DNA of 64,000 nucleotides, from contig NZ_AMBZ01000005.1 of assembly GCF_000293805.1 (NCBI RefSeq), positions 310,001 to 374,000 on the forward strand, written 5' to 3'. Below are positions 19,080 to 27,820 of this stretch, piece by piece (the first letter of the stretch is position 1; each line of letters begins with the position of its first letter). Under the pieces are notes generated by a model that was not told where the DNA came from, did not search any database, and saw only the letters and a list, made by a program, of their open reading frames with translations. Origin of the DNA: Paenibacillus alvei DSM 29. Lineage in GTDB: Bacteria; Bacillota; Bacilli; Paenibacillales; Paenibacillaceae. A program made the translations under genes and the position numbers.

Positions 19080-19203
19080 ACTCGAAAGGAGTGAAAAAAC
19101 ACAGCTTCGGTTGGTAGTCCGAACGTTCCGATTGACAGTCGGGATCAGTAACCTTCCCCCCCTTGGGATGTCCATCACTCTTTATTACAAAGGGGGAATC
19201 GAG
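19080..19203 (+). promoter_or_regulatory. yjdF-type (azaaromatic) riboswitch leader, candidate
   Basis: A 120-base leader rich in small complementary blocks precedes a yjdF homologue: cttcggttggtagtccgaac and ccgattgacagtcggg form short hairpins (about 19103-19143), followed by a C-rich strand ttccccccctt (19154-19164). That strand can pair with aaagggggaa (19189-19198), which holds the ribosome site of the gene. Known yjdF genes of Firmicutes are controlled by the yjdF RNA motif, which binds azaaromatic compounds. Location and the RBS-masking pair support the call; I cannot run the covariance model. Confidence 0.6.
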
Positions 19204-19615
19204 TGTGAAGTTGACCGTATTTTTTGAAGGCCCATTCTGGATCGGCATCGTAGAGGACACTGTCCACGGGCGTCTGAAGGCTTGCCGCCATGTATTCGGA
19301 GCAGAGCCAAAGGATGCAGAAGTGCTTGAATTTGTGGAAGTATTCATGATGCCGCTAATGGAGCGGGTCACGCAAACTGCTGTAGGCGCCCAAGAGCAGC
19401 TGCGTCGCATCAATCCGAAGCGGCTGGCAAGACGTGCCGCAATGGAAATGAAGCAGCGTGGCATATCAACGCAATCCCAGGAAGCACTGCGTCTTGATTA
19501 CGAGAGCAGAAAGAAGGAGCGCACATGCCGCTCTCGGGAAGAACGCGAAGCATTGCAGGAGAAAAAACGGAGCATTCGCATTCAAAAGCGGAAAGAAAAG
19601 CATAGAGGTCGATAA
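19204..19615 (+). CDS. yjdF: YjdF-family protein
   Basis: 136 residues from the GTG at 19204 with AAAGGGGG nine or so bases upstream; a TTG at 19163 would put the start inside the leader. It begins [18 protein letters not shown] and has the conserved [15 protein letters not shown] segment. The end ([20 protein letters not shown]) is highly basic and coiled-coil-like, as in other members. Function is unknown in the family, apart from its control by the azaaromatic-sensing riboswitch, which suggests a role in handling such compounds. Confidence 0.85.
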
Positions 19616-19698
19616 GCTGCTTCTATGAAGCAATCGCCCCGGACACCTCCGCAGTGGCCAGGGTTGTTGCTGTCCATGCATGCAAAAGGAGACAAGCT

Positions 19699-20025
19699 AT
19701 GTTCATCGCGATCCTCTTATTTATTATCGCCGGACTCGCCGAAATCGGCGGCGGCTACCTCGTATGGCTTTGGCTGCGCGAAGCACGTCCGCTCTGGTAT
19801 GGAATTGTGGGCGGCCTGATTTTAGTTGCCTACGGCGTTATCCCTACGTTTCAATCCTTTCCCTCATTCGGACGTGTATATGCTGCATACGGAGGCGTGT
19901 TTATTATTCTTGCGATTTTATGGGGCTGGTGGGTCGATAAGAAGGCGCCAGACGTTTACGATATGGCAGGAGCCGTCTTCTGCCTAATCGGAGTTGCGAT
20001 TATGCTGTGGGCGCCGCGCTCTTAG
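19699..20025 (+). CDS. YnfA family small membrane protein
   Basis: 108 residues from the ATG at 19699 with AAAAGGAG upstream. Four membrane helices; the family marks [19 protein letters not shown] at the N-terminus and the closing [17 protein letters not shown] are present. YnfA belongs to the UPF0060 group, related in fold to small multidrug-resistance transporters; a transport role is suggested for homologues but not established. It follows yjdF by about 80 bp and may be cotranscribed. Confidence 0.85.
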   Translation: MFIAILLFIIAGLAEIGGGYLVWLWLREARPLWYGIVGGLILVAYGVIPTFQSFPSFGRVYAAYGGVFIILAILWGWWVDKKAPDVYDMAGAVFCLIGVAIMLWAPRS

Positions 20026-20066
20026 TCTCGTGTTCCACCTATACAAGAGAACTGTCCAAAAACATA

Positions 20067-20121
20067 AATAAAGGGAAGGGAGATACCAAGATACCACGTT
20101 GGGTGCTCCCTTCCCTTTATT
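20067..20121. terminator. Strong bidirectional terminator
   Basis: aataaagggaagggag (20067-20082) and ctcccttccctttatt (20106-20121) are perfect 16-bp complements around a 23-base loop with A/T runs on both sides. It separates the convergent ynfA-like and chemoreceptor genes. Confidence 0.9.
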
Positions 20122-20185
20122 TTAATATATGATCATACATTCATATATTTTAGATAGAAAACTTCTTCTTTCCTAACCTTTTCCG

Positions 20186-21934
20186 TTAAGCGTGCTTCTT
20201 CAACGGACGGCGCTCTAGCTGTGATCGCAGCACATCCAGCTGCGTCAGCAATTCCTGAGAAATATCACTCATTTCTCGATACGCAGTTATCGCCGTATCT
20301 CGATGTCCGATATCTATCTGGCGTGCAACCTCGCCTGCCAATCGATGCAGCTTCTCATGCAGCGCCACCATTTCCTTAAACTCTGGAAGATTAGCCACCG
20401 TCGAATCCTTGCGGCTCTGCTCTTTTTCAATCCATTTGCCAAGTCGGCATTGATGGAAATTCTCCATAACCGCCGGATCGCTCTCATCGAAGCCAAGAAG
20501 CCGATTATACGTACACCACTTCCAAAGCATATGGTCAGTCTTCATGATGCGAATCCATTGTGCTTCATCCAGATGACGGAACCATTCAAGCGACTGTTTG
20601 CGCAGGGCCTCGACGGATTGGCTTGTTGTATAAATGTGCAGCCCCGTGGATTTAGCCGTGGACATCATCTCTTCTGTATTTTTCACAATGCCAGTCATAC
20701 CGGCCGTAATCTCTTGTGTCGCATCTGCCTGCTGCTCCACGATTGCTGCAATCGCATCCTCAGTAGAGCCTACCTCTTTGACCGTCTGCATCATTCGCTC
20801 CAACTGCTCGAAAGCGCTTTTATTTTTATTGTGCTGGATATCCATTTGCACTGACATATCTTCCGTCCGCTCCTGCACTGCGGTTGCCATTCCTTGAATG
20901 GTCTCGATGACTTCATAGACATCGTGTACAGCTACCTTCGTCTGATCGGACAGCTTGCGAACTTCGCCAGCTACCACGGCAAAACCACGCCCCTCTTCTC
21001 CTGCACGCGCCGCTTCAATGGAAGCATTTAACGCTAGAAGCTGTGTTTCACCAGCGACCGTATCGATTAAGTGAACGACATCCGTCAATTTTTGCATGGA
21101 ACGCTGCAACTGATCAAAGCGTGTGCGCGTATCTAAGAATAAATCATTCATCATCTCGAAGCCTTCGATTGTCTCCTCGACAATGGTGCGATTTTCCTGA
21201 AGCGCCGCTATCATGTTTTCTGTATTCGTGGCGGAATCCGCAGTTTGGGCGGCTACCTCTTCAATGGACGCCGTCAATTGCTCAGTAGCTGCCTGAATGT
21301 CCATCACATCCTGCAAGGATCGCTCGGCAGCGGTAAGCATCGTGTGCAATCCATCGGTTTGAATCAACATTTCCATAATATCGCTGTTATTGTCCATCAG
21401 TCGGTATTCCGTAGCAGATTGATAGGATTCCAGAACAATTTGGGCGTCCAGCATGACAATCCGGTGGAGTGCCATTAGGATCGCTGATGCATCGTTGGAG
21501 CGGAAATCACTCACAATGATAGGAACCAGATATTCATAGACACGCAGGAAAGAGGCAATAAACCATTCCGGCTCTAATTGAATACGGCTGTGCACCTGAC
21601 CAATCCGTTCTCTCATTTGTACGTATTCTTCATCAAAGGCAACTTGAGGGATAGATTTCAAATAGGAGACGAACGTGCCTTTCAATCGCGCTCTTGTACT
21701 GTGCTGATCGATCATCTGCTTCATTTCAGGCAGTTCGAACAATAAATCGTAATGGCGGTCTGTAATCGCTTCTGCGTATTTTTCCATGTATGGGGCCAAA
21801 CGACGCAGGCATTCGGCATCTTTAGAAGTGATTTGTAGAAAATTCATCTTTGTTCGCAGGGAATCCAATACAACAATATCGGATTCGGTTATCGAGTGAG
21901 GTAACATCGGTTTTCGGAGAATCACCGAATTCAT
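20186..21934 (-). CDS. Globin-coupled chemoreceptor with C-terminal CZB domain
   Basis: 582 residues, soluble. Residues about 30-190 are a protoglobin sensor (LRRLAPYMEKYAEAITDRHY, with IGQVHSRIQLEPEW holding the probable haem-ligating His). The MCP signalling domain follows, its tip being VAGEVRKLSDQTK. The last about 110 residues form a zinc-binding CZB domain: DHMLWKW, then HQCRLGKWIE and LHEKLHRLA. HemAT-type receptors sense oxygen and steer the flagellar motor through CheA. CZB binds zinc and can sense oxidants or zinc. Start: the ATG at 21934 is almost on top of AAAGGG; the GTG three codons later (21925) has better spacing. Confidence 0.9.
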   Translation of the reverse strand: MNSVILRKPMLPHSITESDIVVLDSLRTKMNFLQITSKDAECLRRLAPYMEKYAEAITDRHYDLLFELPEMKQMIDQHSTRARLKGTFVSYLKSIPQVAFDEEYVQMRERIGQVHSRIQLEPEWFIASFLRVYEYLVPIIVSDFRSNDASAILMALHRIVMLDAQIVLESYQSATEYRLMDNNSDIMEMLIQTDGLHTMLTAAERSLQDVMDIQAATEQLTASIEEVAAQTADSATNTENMIAALQENRTIVEETIEGFEMMNDLFLDTRTRFDQLQRSMQKLTDVVHLIDTVAGETQLLALNASIEAARAGEEGRGFAVVAGEVRKLSDQTKVAVHDVYEVIETIQGMATAVQERTEDMSVQMDIQHNKNKSAFEQLERMMQTVKEVGSTEDAIAAIVEQQADATQEITAGMTGIVKNTEEMMSTAKSTGLHIYTTSQSVEALRKQSLEWFRHLDEAQWIRIMKTDHMLWKWCTYNRLLGFDESDPAVMENFHQCRLGKWIEKEQSRKDSTVANLPEFKEMVALHEKLHRLAGEVARQIDIGHRDTAITAYREMSDISQELLTQLDVLRSQLERRPLKKHA

Positions 21935-22146
21935 CCCTTTCTCTCTCTAGTAGGTTTGTTGATGTTTCCAAAAATTAATAGAATGCATATCCCCTTAATT
22001 AATAGTACCATATTCTAGGATTATGACAAAACTGTAAGCTTGCGTAAGTCAAATCAATAGATATATTCCCTATAAATCTACTACAATGGAGTTAACATAC
22101 TATGCTCAACAACCACACCTATTTATCGGCGGAAGGAGGGCCACCC

Positions 22147-23764
22147 ATGAGCAGCATACCCCCACACATCCAACCGCGTCCCACACGATGGAAGCTGGCT
22201 GTTACCCTGCTAGTCATCTGCCTGATCACCCAGCTGTTAGCCGGGTGCGCTATGGGAAGCAAGAGTGAGAGCACGGCGAAGAAGGAGGATGCCTCCTCGT
22301 CTCCGATTCAATATCAGATCCATGCGAAATGGAATGAACAGACACGAACGCTGCAAGCGCAGGCTGTCGTCAAAATACGCAATGTATTTAACCGGAATCT
22401 CAATGAACTTGTGTTCCATTGGTTCGCAGACAGCTACCGCAAGCCGGAAACAATGTCTATTCAATACAAGCAGCGCAATGAAGAGATACGCAAGCAATCG
22501 CCTCAAGAAGGCCATAACATGGAGGATCGTTTTTTGGCGGCGTTACGACCAAAAAATAACGACTCTGGACGGAAAACCCTTGGAATTTAAGCATGCGAAC
22601 CAATCCATGACCGTCAATCTTAATCAGAGCTTGGCTCCCATGGATACGATATCCCTTCGAATTCTTTATGATATACAGATTCCATATGGTGCTCAGCGGC
22701 TATCCTATACCGAAAATTACGTGGGTGGAACCTACTGGACACCACAGTTGGCTGTGTTCGATTCGATCCGCGGCGGCTGGAACCGGGTTCCAAATAATCC
22801 ACGCTACAAGAGTGACTTTTTCTATACCGCTGATTATGATGTAAGCTTGAATATGCCTGCCGCATGGAATGTAGCGATGACGGGAACGATGATGGATCAG
22901 CGTGTGGAAAATGAACGGAAAATTGTGCATACAAAAGTGCAGAATGCACGCCAATTCGGATTCTATGCCAGCCCTAACTATATAGAAACGAAAGCGGAGC
23001 TGCCTGGCGGCGGCCTGTTGTCTGTATTCACCTTCGAGCAGCCGAACCAGGAGCAGATGCAGAAGTATACGGCTGCGTTGCAGAATGCGATCGGTTTTTA
23101 TTCTGATAAAATTGGAGTTTTACCGACTAAGCATTGGAAGTTCGTTGAAGCCCCATTCCCAGAAATGACAGACAGCTTGAATGAGGTCATTCTATTTAAT
23201 CAACTTGGCGCAGTTGGAAGTGAGCAAGGAGTGCTGTCACAGGATGTGCTTCGTTCCATTGCCAAGCAATGGTTTTCGCTTGCGATTGGGCATAATTCGC
23301 TGACGGAGGGCTTTTTGGAAGAAGGACTGTCTGAGTTCGCTGCCCACTATTATCGTCATGAGCAGGAAGGCGCACCTTGGCCAATGACACTATGGAACGG
23401 CAATTACCCAAATCTTTCGGCAACAAGCTCGTGGCGTGATCCGAGTGGTGAAGCACTTGCCCTTCCTTCTGAACAATGGCCTGCCGTTCTGTTCCAGAAG
23501 CAAGTAACGACTCCGGCCTATCATGTTGGTCAATATTCCGAGCTCCTCTATCGCGTCAAAGGAGGAGCACTTATGGTTCAATGGGTGCAGCAAACGGGCA
23601 CTGAAGCGCTCGACATCGTCTGGCATAAGTACTTCCAGCGTTACAATGGACGTATGGCAACGATTGACGGGTATACGAACTTAATCGGCAGCACGCTTGG
23701 AGATGTGAGAAAGACGAGCATGCAGGAGTTGCTTTCCATGACCAATCCGAAGCCTGTTGCATAA
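22147..23764 (+). pseudogene. M1-peptidase-like lipoprotein without zinc motif, two frameshifts
   Basis: Starts MSSIPPHIQP behind GGAAGGAGGG; a membrane helix ends in the lipobox LLAGC. Frame 1 runs to 22590 and frame 3 to 23764. Restoring one T in the T6 run (22530-22535) and one A in the A6 run (22551-22556) gives a continuous protein of about 540 residues through FFGGVTTKKITTLDGK. The fold matches gluzincin aminopeptidases: N-terminal beta domain, then WFSLAIGHNS and EGFLEEGLSEFAAHYY. However, the place of HExxHxWF reads RSIAKQWF, so both zinc His and the catalytic Glu are gone, though the later Glu is kept. Probably a non-catalytic binding protein on the cell surface. Confidence 0.7.
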
Positions 23765-23808
23765 GTGATGAAGGAAGCTGGTCGTCATTCCACTTTATAA
23801 AGAAATAA

Positions 23809-23840
23809 CAAAGGGGCAGCGTATGCTGCCCCTTTGTTTT
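23809..23840 (+). terminator. Terminator after the M1-like lipoprotein
   Basis: caaaggggcagc and gctgcccctttg are perfect 12-bp complements with a 4-base loop, followed by TTTT. It lies 45 bp after the stop. Confidence 0.9.
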
Positions 23841-23939
23841 ATGCTTGCCTTTCTTTTGTGGTCCTGTACTCTGCCGTTCAAGCTTGAACTTCCCCGATAT
23901 AACCGCTTGCGCATGAACATAACTATAGTCAGTTCCTTT

Positions 23940-24983
23940 TTATTTTGGAAGCGGTGCGGTGCGGCCAAGCTCCAAATAACCATCCGCAAGCCACTCTTGT
24001 TCAAGCTTTTGCAGTTGTCTGCACATACGAAGAACCGCATAACCATCCACACGTCCGCTCTGAGCGGCTAATAAGAAGACATTTTTCAGCATGTCTGCCT
24101 TGCGGGCAATTTCCCGAAGCTGTCCTACCCAAGGATGATCGTTGGACATTAGCGCCGCAGCGAAGCAGGAATAGGCATATCGAGAGCCAGCAAGGAATCT
24201 GAATGCATGGGAATTGCAATAATATAGCTGCACCCAATCCGGAAATACCACTGGCTCCTGCTGATTTATCGAATAAAGGATCCATTCGTAAAAGACTGCT
24301 TCGTCACTCAGATCCAGTATCTTTTGCCGCTCCGCAAATCGCTCTATTATCCGCTCCATATCCACCTTCAATACTTGATCCGGCCTCTGAACAAGGAACG
24401 CCTTTCGATCTTCGGCCTTTATATAAGGGCTGTCTATCATACGGCGGAAATCGGCCTCGGATACGAAGCCTTCAAACTCTGGAAAGGTATCTCGGGCACA
24501 ATATCCCGGAACGGATGCGCCCTCTTCGGAGTAGGGGGCTGTATTTGCTGCAGCGCTGGACAGACCGCGAACCCACACAGAATGCACAGATTGCGGATGA
24601 CCATAGAATCCTGGCTTCACATACGGCGATTCGCCGCACACGATCCAGAAGAAAGCTGCTTCCTCTGTAAAATCAAGTGCTTGTAAAATTGCGGCGGCAT
24701 CTTCATAAGTTGCATATGGTATCTCACGGTACGGCACTCCGATGAGCTTAAGCTCAGATGGAGTTAGGCATGGGGATTCGTACAACCAAGGCAGCTTCTT
24801 GTGCACATATAAATGCTCATAAATAGAGCGCGTGCTCTCCCATGCATTGTAATACAACACCTCGACAGGAATTCCCCATTCCTGCAGCGCAATGGACACT
24901 TGGACATTCCTGCAATCCAGGAAGCCCTGCTCATAACGCTGTCTTTCCCGCATAAACGACGGTGCCAGTTCTCGTTCAGCCAT
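23940..24983 (-). CDS. BtrH-like acyltransferase candidate
   Basis: 347 residues, ATG behind AAGGGGTG; last gene of the leftward ACP operon. The N-terminus (FLDCRNVQVSIALQEWGIPV, residues about 20-39) fits the BtrH N-terminal domain, a papain-like fold whose Cys lies at this place. PQSVHSVWV (about 138-146) could supply the His. The C-terminal half is helical (IIERFAERQKILDL), like the helical bundle of BtrH. In butirosin synthesis BtrH moves an acyl chain from the carrier protein BtrI to the aminoglycoside. With an ACP and ATP-grasp in the same operon, an analogous transfer step is a reasonable inference. Similarity is moderate and the acceptor is unknown. Confidence 0.55.
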   Translation of the reverse strand: MAERELAPSFMRERQRYEQGFLDCRNVQVSIALQEWGIPVEVLYYNAWESTRSIYEHLYVHKKLPWLYESPCLTPSELKLIGVPYREIPYATYEDAAAILQALDFTEEAAFFWIVCGESPYVKPGFYGHPQSVHSVWVRGLSSAAANTAPYSEEGASVPGYCARDTFPEFEGFVSEADFRRMIDSPYIKAEDRKAFLVQRPDQVLKVDMERIIERFAERQKILDLSDEAVFYEWILYSINQQEPVVFPDWVQLYYCNSHAFRFLAGSRYAYSCFAAALMSNDHPWVGQLREIARKADMLKNVFLLAAQSGRVDGYAVLRMCRQLQKLEQEWLADGYLELGRTAPLPK

Positions 24984-25029
24984 TCGATGTCACCCCTTCT
25001 CATCCCTTTCCGTTCCATATCCCGCTCGA

Positions 25030-25863
25030 CTAGCTTCCGGCACTGCTATACCCGGCTACAGATCGCTTCCAGCACCATCGCGTTAAAAGCAGCAGCAAGA
25101 GAGGCGCAGCAACGGCCCATAATATATCGCCTGCGCTCAACTCTTGGAGCACGAACTTCGGCGCATAGTTGCTAATGAGGAATATCGGAATTACATATAC
25201 CCCGATTCGCTGCAGCCAACGCGGAAAAATGTCCAGCGGCATATTGTTCGCATCCCAAATGGAATGCGCGATTTCGGTCACTGCCCCAGTCTGGACGAAG
25301 CGGAACGCGAGCAGCGCGGGCAGCAGCATAATGCCATATGTGACAACAAGCGCTGATATCAACAAACCTGCAAATCCCAGAATATTGCCATCTAACGGAA
25401 GGCCCGCACGATGCCAGCCGATGCCGATCATAACCGCTCCTGCCACGACATTCGGGATAGGCAGGCCAATATCGACATAGCGCAGCGATACAATAAATTG
25501 CAGCGATACCGGCTTCGTCAGCAGCAGATCAAGTGTCCCATCGCGGACGTATTGCTGAAGACGAATGAAGTTCACATAGAATAAGCCCATGTACAATCCC
25601 GTCATCATTGTATAAGTGCCAATGAACAGGAGAATATGATCCGGCGTCAGATTGCCAATATGAAGATCGGTCTGATACACGATCAGGATATAGAGTGCTT
25701 TAGCACATAAAAAGGCGATTTCCACCGTAATCCCCATCCAGAAATTGAAGCGGTATTCCATGCTCGCAGCAAGGCAATTTTTCACAAACAAACCGTACAG
25801 ACGAGCATAATCTTTCATGTTCTTCCAAGAACGCAACTTCGTCCCCTTCCATTCCGTTCCCAT
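25030..25863 (-). CDS. ABC-2 family exporter permease
   Basis: 277 residues with six membrane segments. It carries the conserved start of this permease class (YGLFVKNCLAASMEYRFNFW) and RDGTLDLLLTKPVSLQF after helix 2. Such permeases come in pairs with one ATPase and export drugs, peptides or small molecules. The first permease gene lies 3 bp upstream. The operon context points to export of the product made by the ACP/radical-SAM enzymes. Confidence 0.85.
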   Translation of the reverse strand: MGTEWKGTKLRSWKNMKDYARLYGLFVKNCLAASMEYRFNFWMGITVEIAFLCAKALYILIVYQTDLHIGNLTPDHILLFIGTYTMMTGLYMGLFYVNFIRLQQYVRDGTLDLLLTKPVSLQFIVSLRYVDIGLPIPNVVAGAVMIGIGWHRAGLPLDGNILGFAGLLISALVVTYGIMLLPALLAFRFVQTGAVTEIAHSIWDANNMPLDIFPRWLQRIGVYVIPIFLISNYAPKFVLQELSAGDILWAVAAPLLLLLLTRWCWKRSVAGYSSAGS

Positions 25864-25866
25864 TCT

Positions 25867-26490
25867 CTACCCCCCTAGCCCAACATACCGCTTCAGCCCG
25901 GCACGCCAAGCCAAGTGCGCAGCGCCTGCAAGCAAGGCAATCCACCCGCATTGAATCAGGAGACCTGTTAACGCCTCTCCTTCCGTCAATCTACCGTTTA
26001 GCACATTGACCGGAAAGTAAATCGTATATTTGAATGGAAGCAAGCTGAACCAGCTATTGAGCGTGTCGCCGAACACCTCAAGCGGTACGATGCCGCCGCT
26101 CAGAATTTGCACGATAAGCCCTGTAATGACAAAGAAATAAGAGATTTCTGCGAGGCGAAACGCCAAAGCGCATATGGCGTAGGAGAGAAGAAACTGCACG
26201 ACGGCTGCGAGCAATAGACAAGCTGAAAATAGAACCATCCGACTTGGCGAAAGTTGCGTATGCCCATAATACGAAGCCGTAAATAGAACAACTGCCACCA
26301 GACCAAGCAAAATGCCGTCCGAGATGACACGGCTGCCTGCATAAGCAGACACCCGATACCAGAAGTAGCTTACAGGGCGAATGAGGTACGCATTCAGGCC
26401 GCCGCTCTTAATGTCTTCCGCAATCGTACGCTCGAGCTGTGTCATGACGAACTTTGCGACAAGACCGGAGAGAATCGTATACAAAATCAT
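25867..26490 (-). pseudogene. ABC-2 family exporter permease, N-terminus lost
   Basis: 207 residues can be read from an ATG at 26490, but the frame is open further upstream ([16 protein letters not shown]) into the remnant of an ABC ATPase gene. The family normally has about 55 more residues here, forming the first membrane segment (as in the neighbouring permease). ERTIAEDIKSGGLNAYLIRP is the conserved cytoplasmic loop and five hydrophobic segments remain. No proper ribosome site precedes 26490. The missing start coincides with the deletion that removed the ATPase. Confidence 0.75.
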
Positions 26491-26500
26491 TTGGCTGTAT

Positions 26501-26614
26501 TCATACCCATACAGCGTCGCGATGGAACAAGTTGCGCAAGGAATGCTTTAATCCGCTCTGCTTCTGGTAGTAAGCGAATGTTTTACTTAATTGTTTGACC
26601 CTAATCGCGCTCAT
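26501..26614 (-). pseudogene. Remnant of ABC transporter ATPase (first ~34 residues)
   Basis: Reads [20 protein letters not shown] and on to HRDAVWV, then stops: 37 residues. The start (with AAGGGG upstream) is exactly that of ATPases that pair with these ABC-2 permeases. The family then continues for about 300 residues with Walker A, signature and Walker B, none of which exist here. The next bases belong, out of frame, to the inside of the permease gene. One deletion of roughly 1 kb between residue 34 of the ATPase and about residue 55 of the permease explains both. Confidence 0.75.
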
Positions 26615-26644
26615 CGCTTATATCCCCTTCCCGGCTGCTTGCTG

Positions 26645-27820
26645 CTAAGCTCCGTTGTTGTACAGCAGCACGCATTTCGAGCAAACCGGTGTTAAGCCGC
26701 AAGATAGCACTTCACGCTGCCTGTTGTAGCTGTCTCCATGAAAGACTTCCTTCAAGCTGGATTCGCGCATATCGGCAATCGTGAATTCCGGAAAGAATTT
26801 GCATGGATTGACCTTCCCATTTGGCAGCACATCCATGCGTGTGGACAAGGCCAGACATTCCTTCCTCTTCATGCCGGGACGTTCCGTGCCAAGTATGAAA
26901 TCCCGCACCTCATCCGGCTCCAACGCAGGCTGGAAGCGAATGCGATTATTCCAGACGCGCGAGCGCAGCTTCTCCATTTCCGCGAGCAGCGGTTCCACAT
27001 TGTCTGGCGATAGATGATAGGTGAATGAATGCCAGCTCTTCTTCGCGGAATCATGGGCGGCATCCAGCCAGCCGAAGTGCTCGGCGAAGTATGTATCCAT
27101 CCGCTCCGCCACCGGCTCTGGAATATACCATGGAAAAACGAAATATACGGAGTTGACCCCTACCATTTCAAAATACTCCATAAACTCATACAGCCGGTTC
27201 ACCATCGCATCATTGATCGTCAGACTGATCGAGACATCCCCTTTGAATTCACCGGTGCGCTTTTTATCCAGCAGAAGCTGAATAGCTGACATGACTTTGC
27301 GGAAAATGCCGCGACCGCGAATCGCATCATTTTCCTCTTCAAAACCTTCCAAGCTTGCCAGCAATGTAACGCCTTCCGGCAGCTTAAGCAGCGATTCCAG
27401 CTTCTGTTCGACCAGCACCGCATTCGTGCAAATCGTCGCGATGCGCGGATCGGACGCAAGCAGCTCGCATAACTCATCCAGCTTGGAGTACATGAGCGGT
27501 TCGCCTCCCCACAAGAACATGCGGGAACGATAAGGTCTTGTTTCCTCGAATATTTTCTCAAGTAACGAGAATTCAATTTCTCTTCGCGCTTCCTGCCGCT
27601 CGAATTCATGATGATATCCGTCCGGGTTCCATTCGAAGCAGTGCTTACAGCGCAAGTTGCAGCCATTGTTCAGCTTAACTCCAATATCCCGCGGCAAATC
27701 GAACGCGAAGGCATGATCGTGCTTCAAGCCACGACTTCCTGTACTCATATTATGAAGCGTCTGCTTCAAGGAACGGAACTCTGTTCGCGTCAATGTCGCG
27801 CTTGTCTTCGGTTGTGTCAT
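26645..27820 (-). CDS. Radical SAM/SPASM-type enzyme
   Basis: 391 residues. The cluster-binding motif CNLRCKHC (about 54-61) binds the 4Fe-4S that cleaves S-adenosylmethionine; MFLWGGEPL is the GGE SAM-binding motif. The C-terminal part has CLALSTRMDVLPNGKVNPC and CGLTPVCSKC, a SPASM/twitch-type set of Cys for an extra cluster. Radical SAM enzymes of this layout modify peptides or oxidise sugars and aminoglycosides (BtrN is one example). Its ATG overlaps the stop of the glycosyltransferase gene (ATGA), so translation is coupled. Substrate unknown. Confidence 0.85.
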   Translation of the reverse strand: MTQPKTSATLTRTEFRSLKQTLHNMSTGSRGLKHDHAFAFDLPRDIGVKLNNGCNLRCKHCFEWNPDGYHHEFERQEARREIEFSLLEKIFEETRPYRSRMFLWGGEPLMYSKLDELCELLASDPRIATICTNAVLVEQKLESLLKLPEGVTLLASLEGFEEENDAIRGRGIFRKVMSAIQLLLDKKRTGEFKGDVSISLTINDAMVNRLYEFMEYFEMVGVNSVYFVFPWYIPEPVAERMDTYFAEHFGWLDAAHDSAKKSWHSFTYHLSPDNVEPLLAEMEKLRSRVWNNRIRFQPALEPDEVRDFILGTERPGMKRKECLALSTRMDVLPNGKVNPCKFFPEFTIADMRESSLKEVFHGDSYNRQREVLSCGLTPVCSKCVLLYNNGA

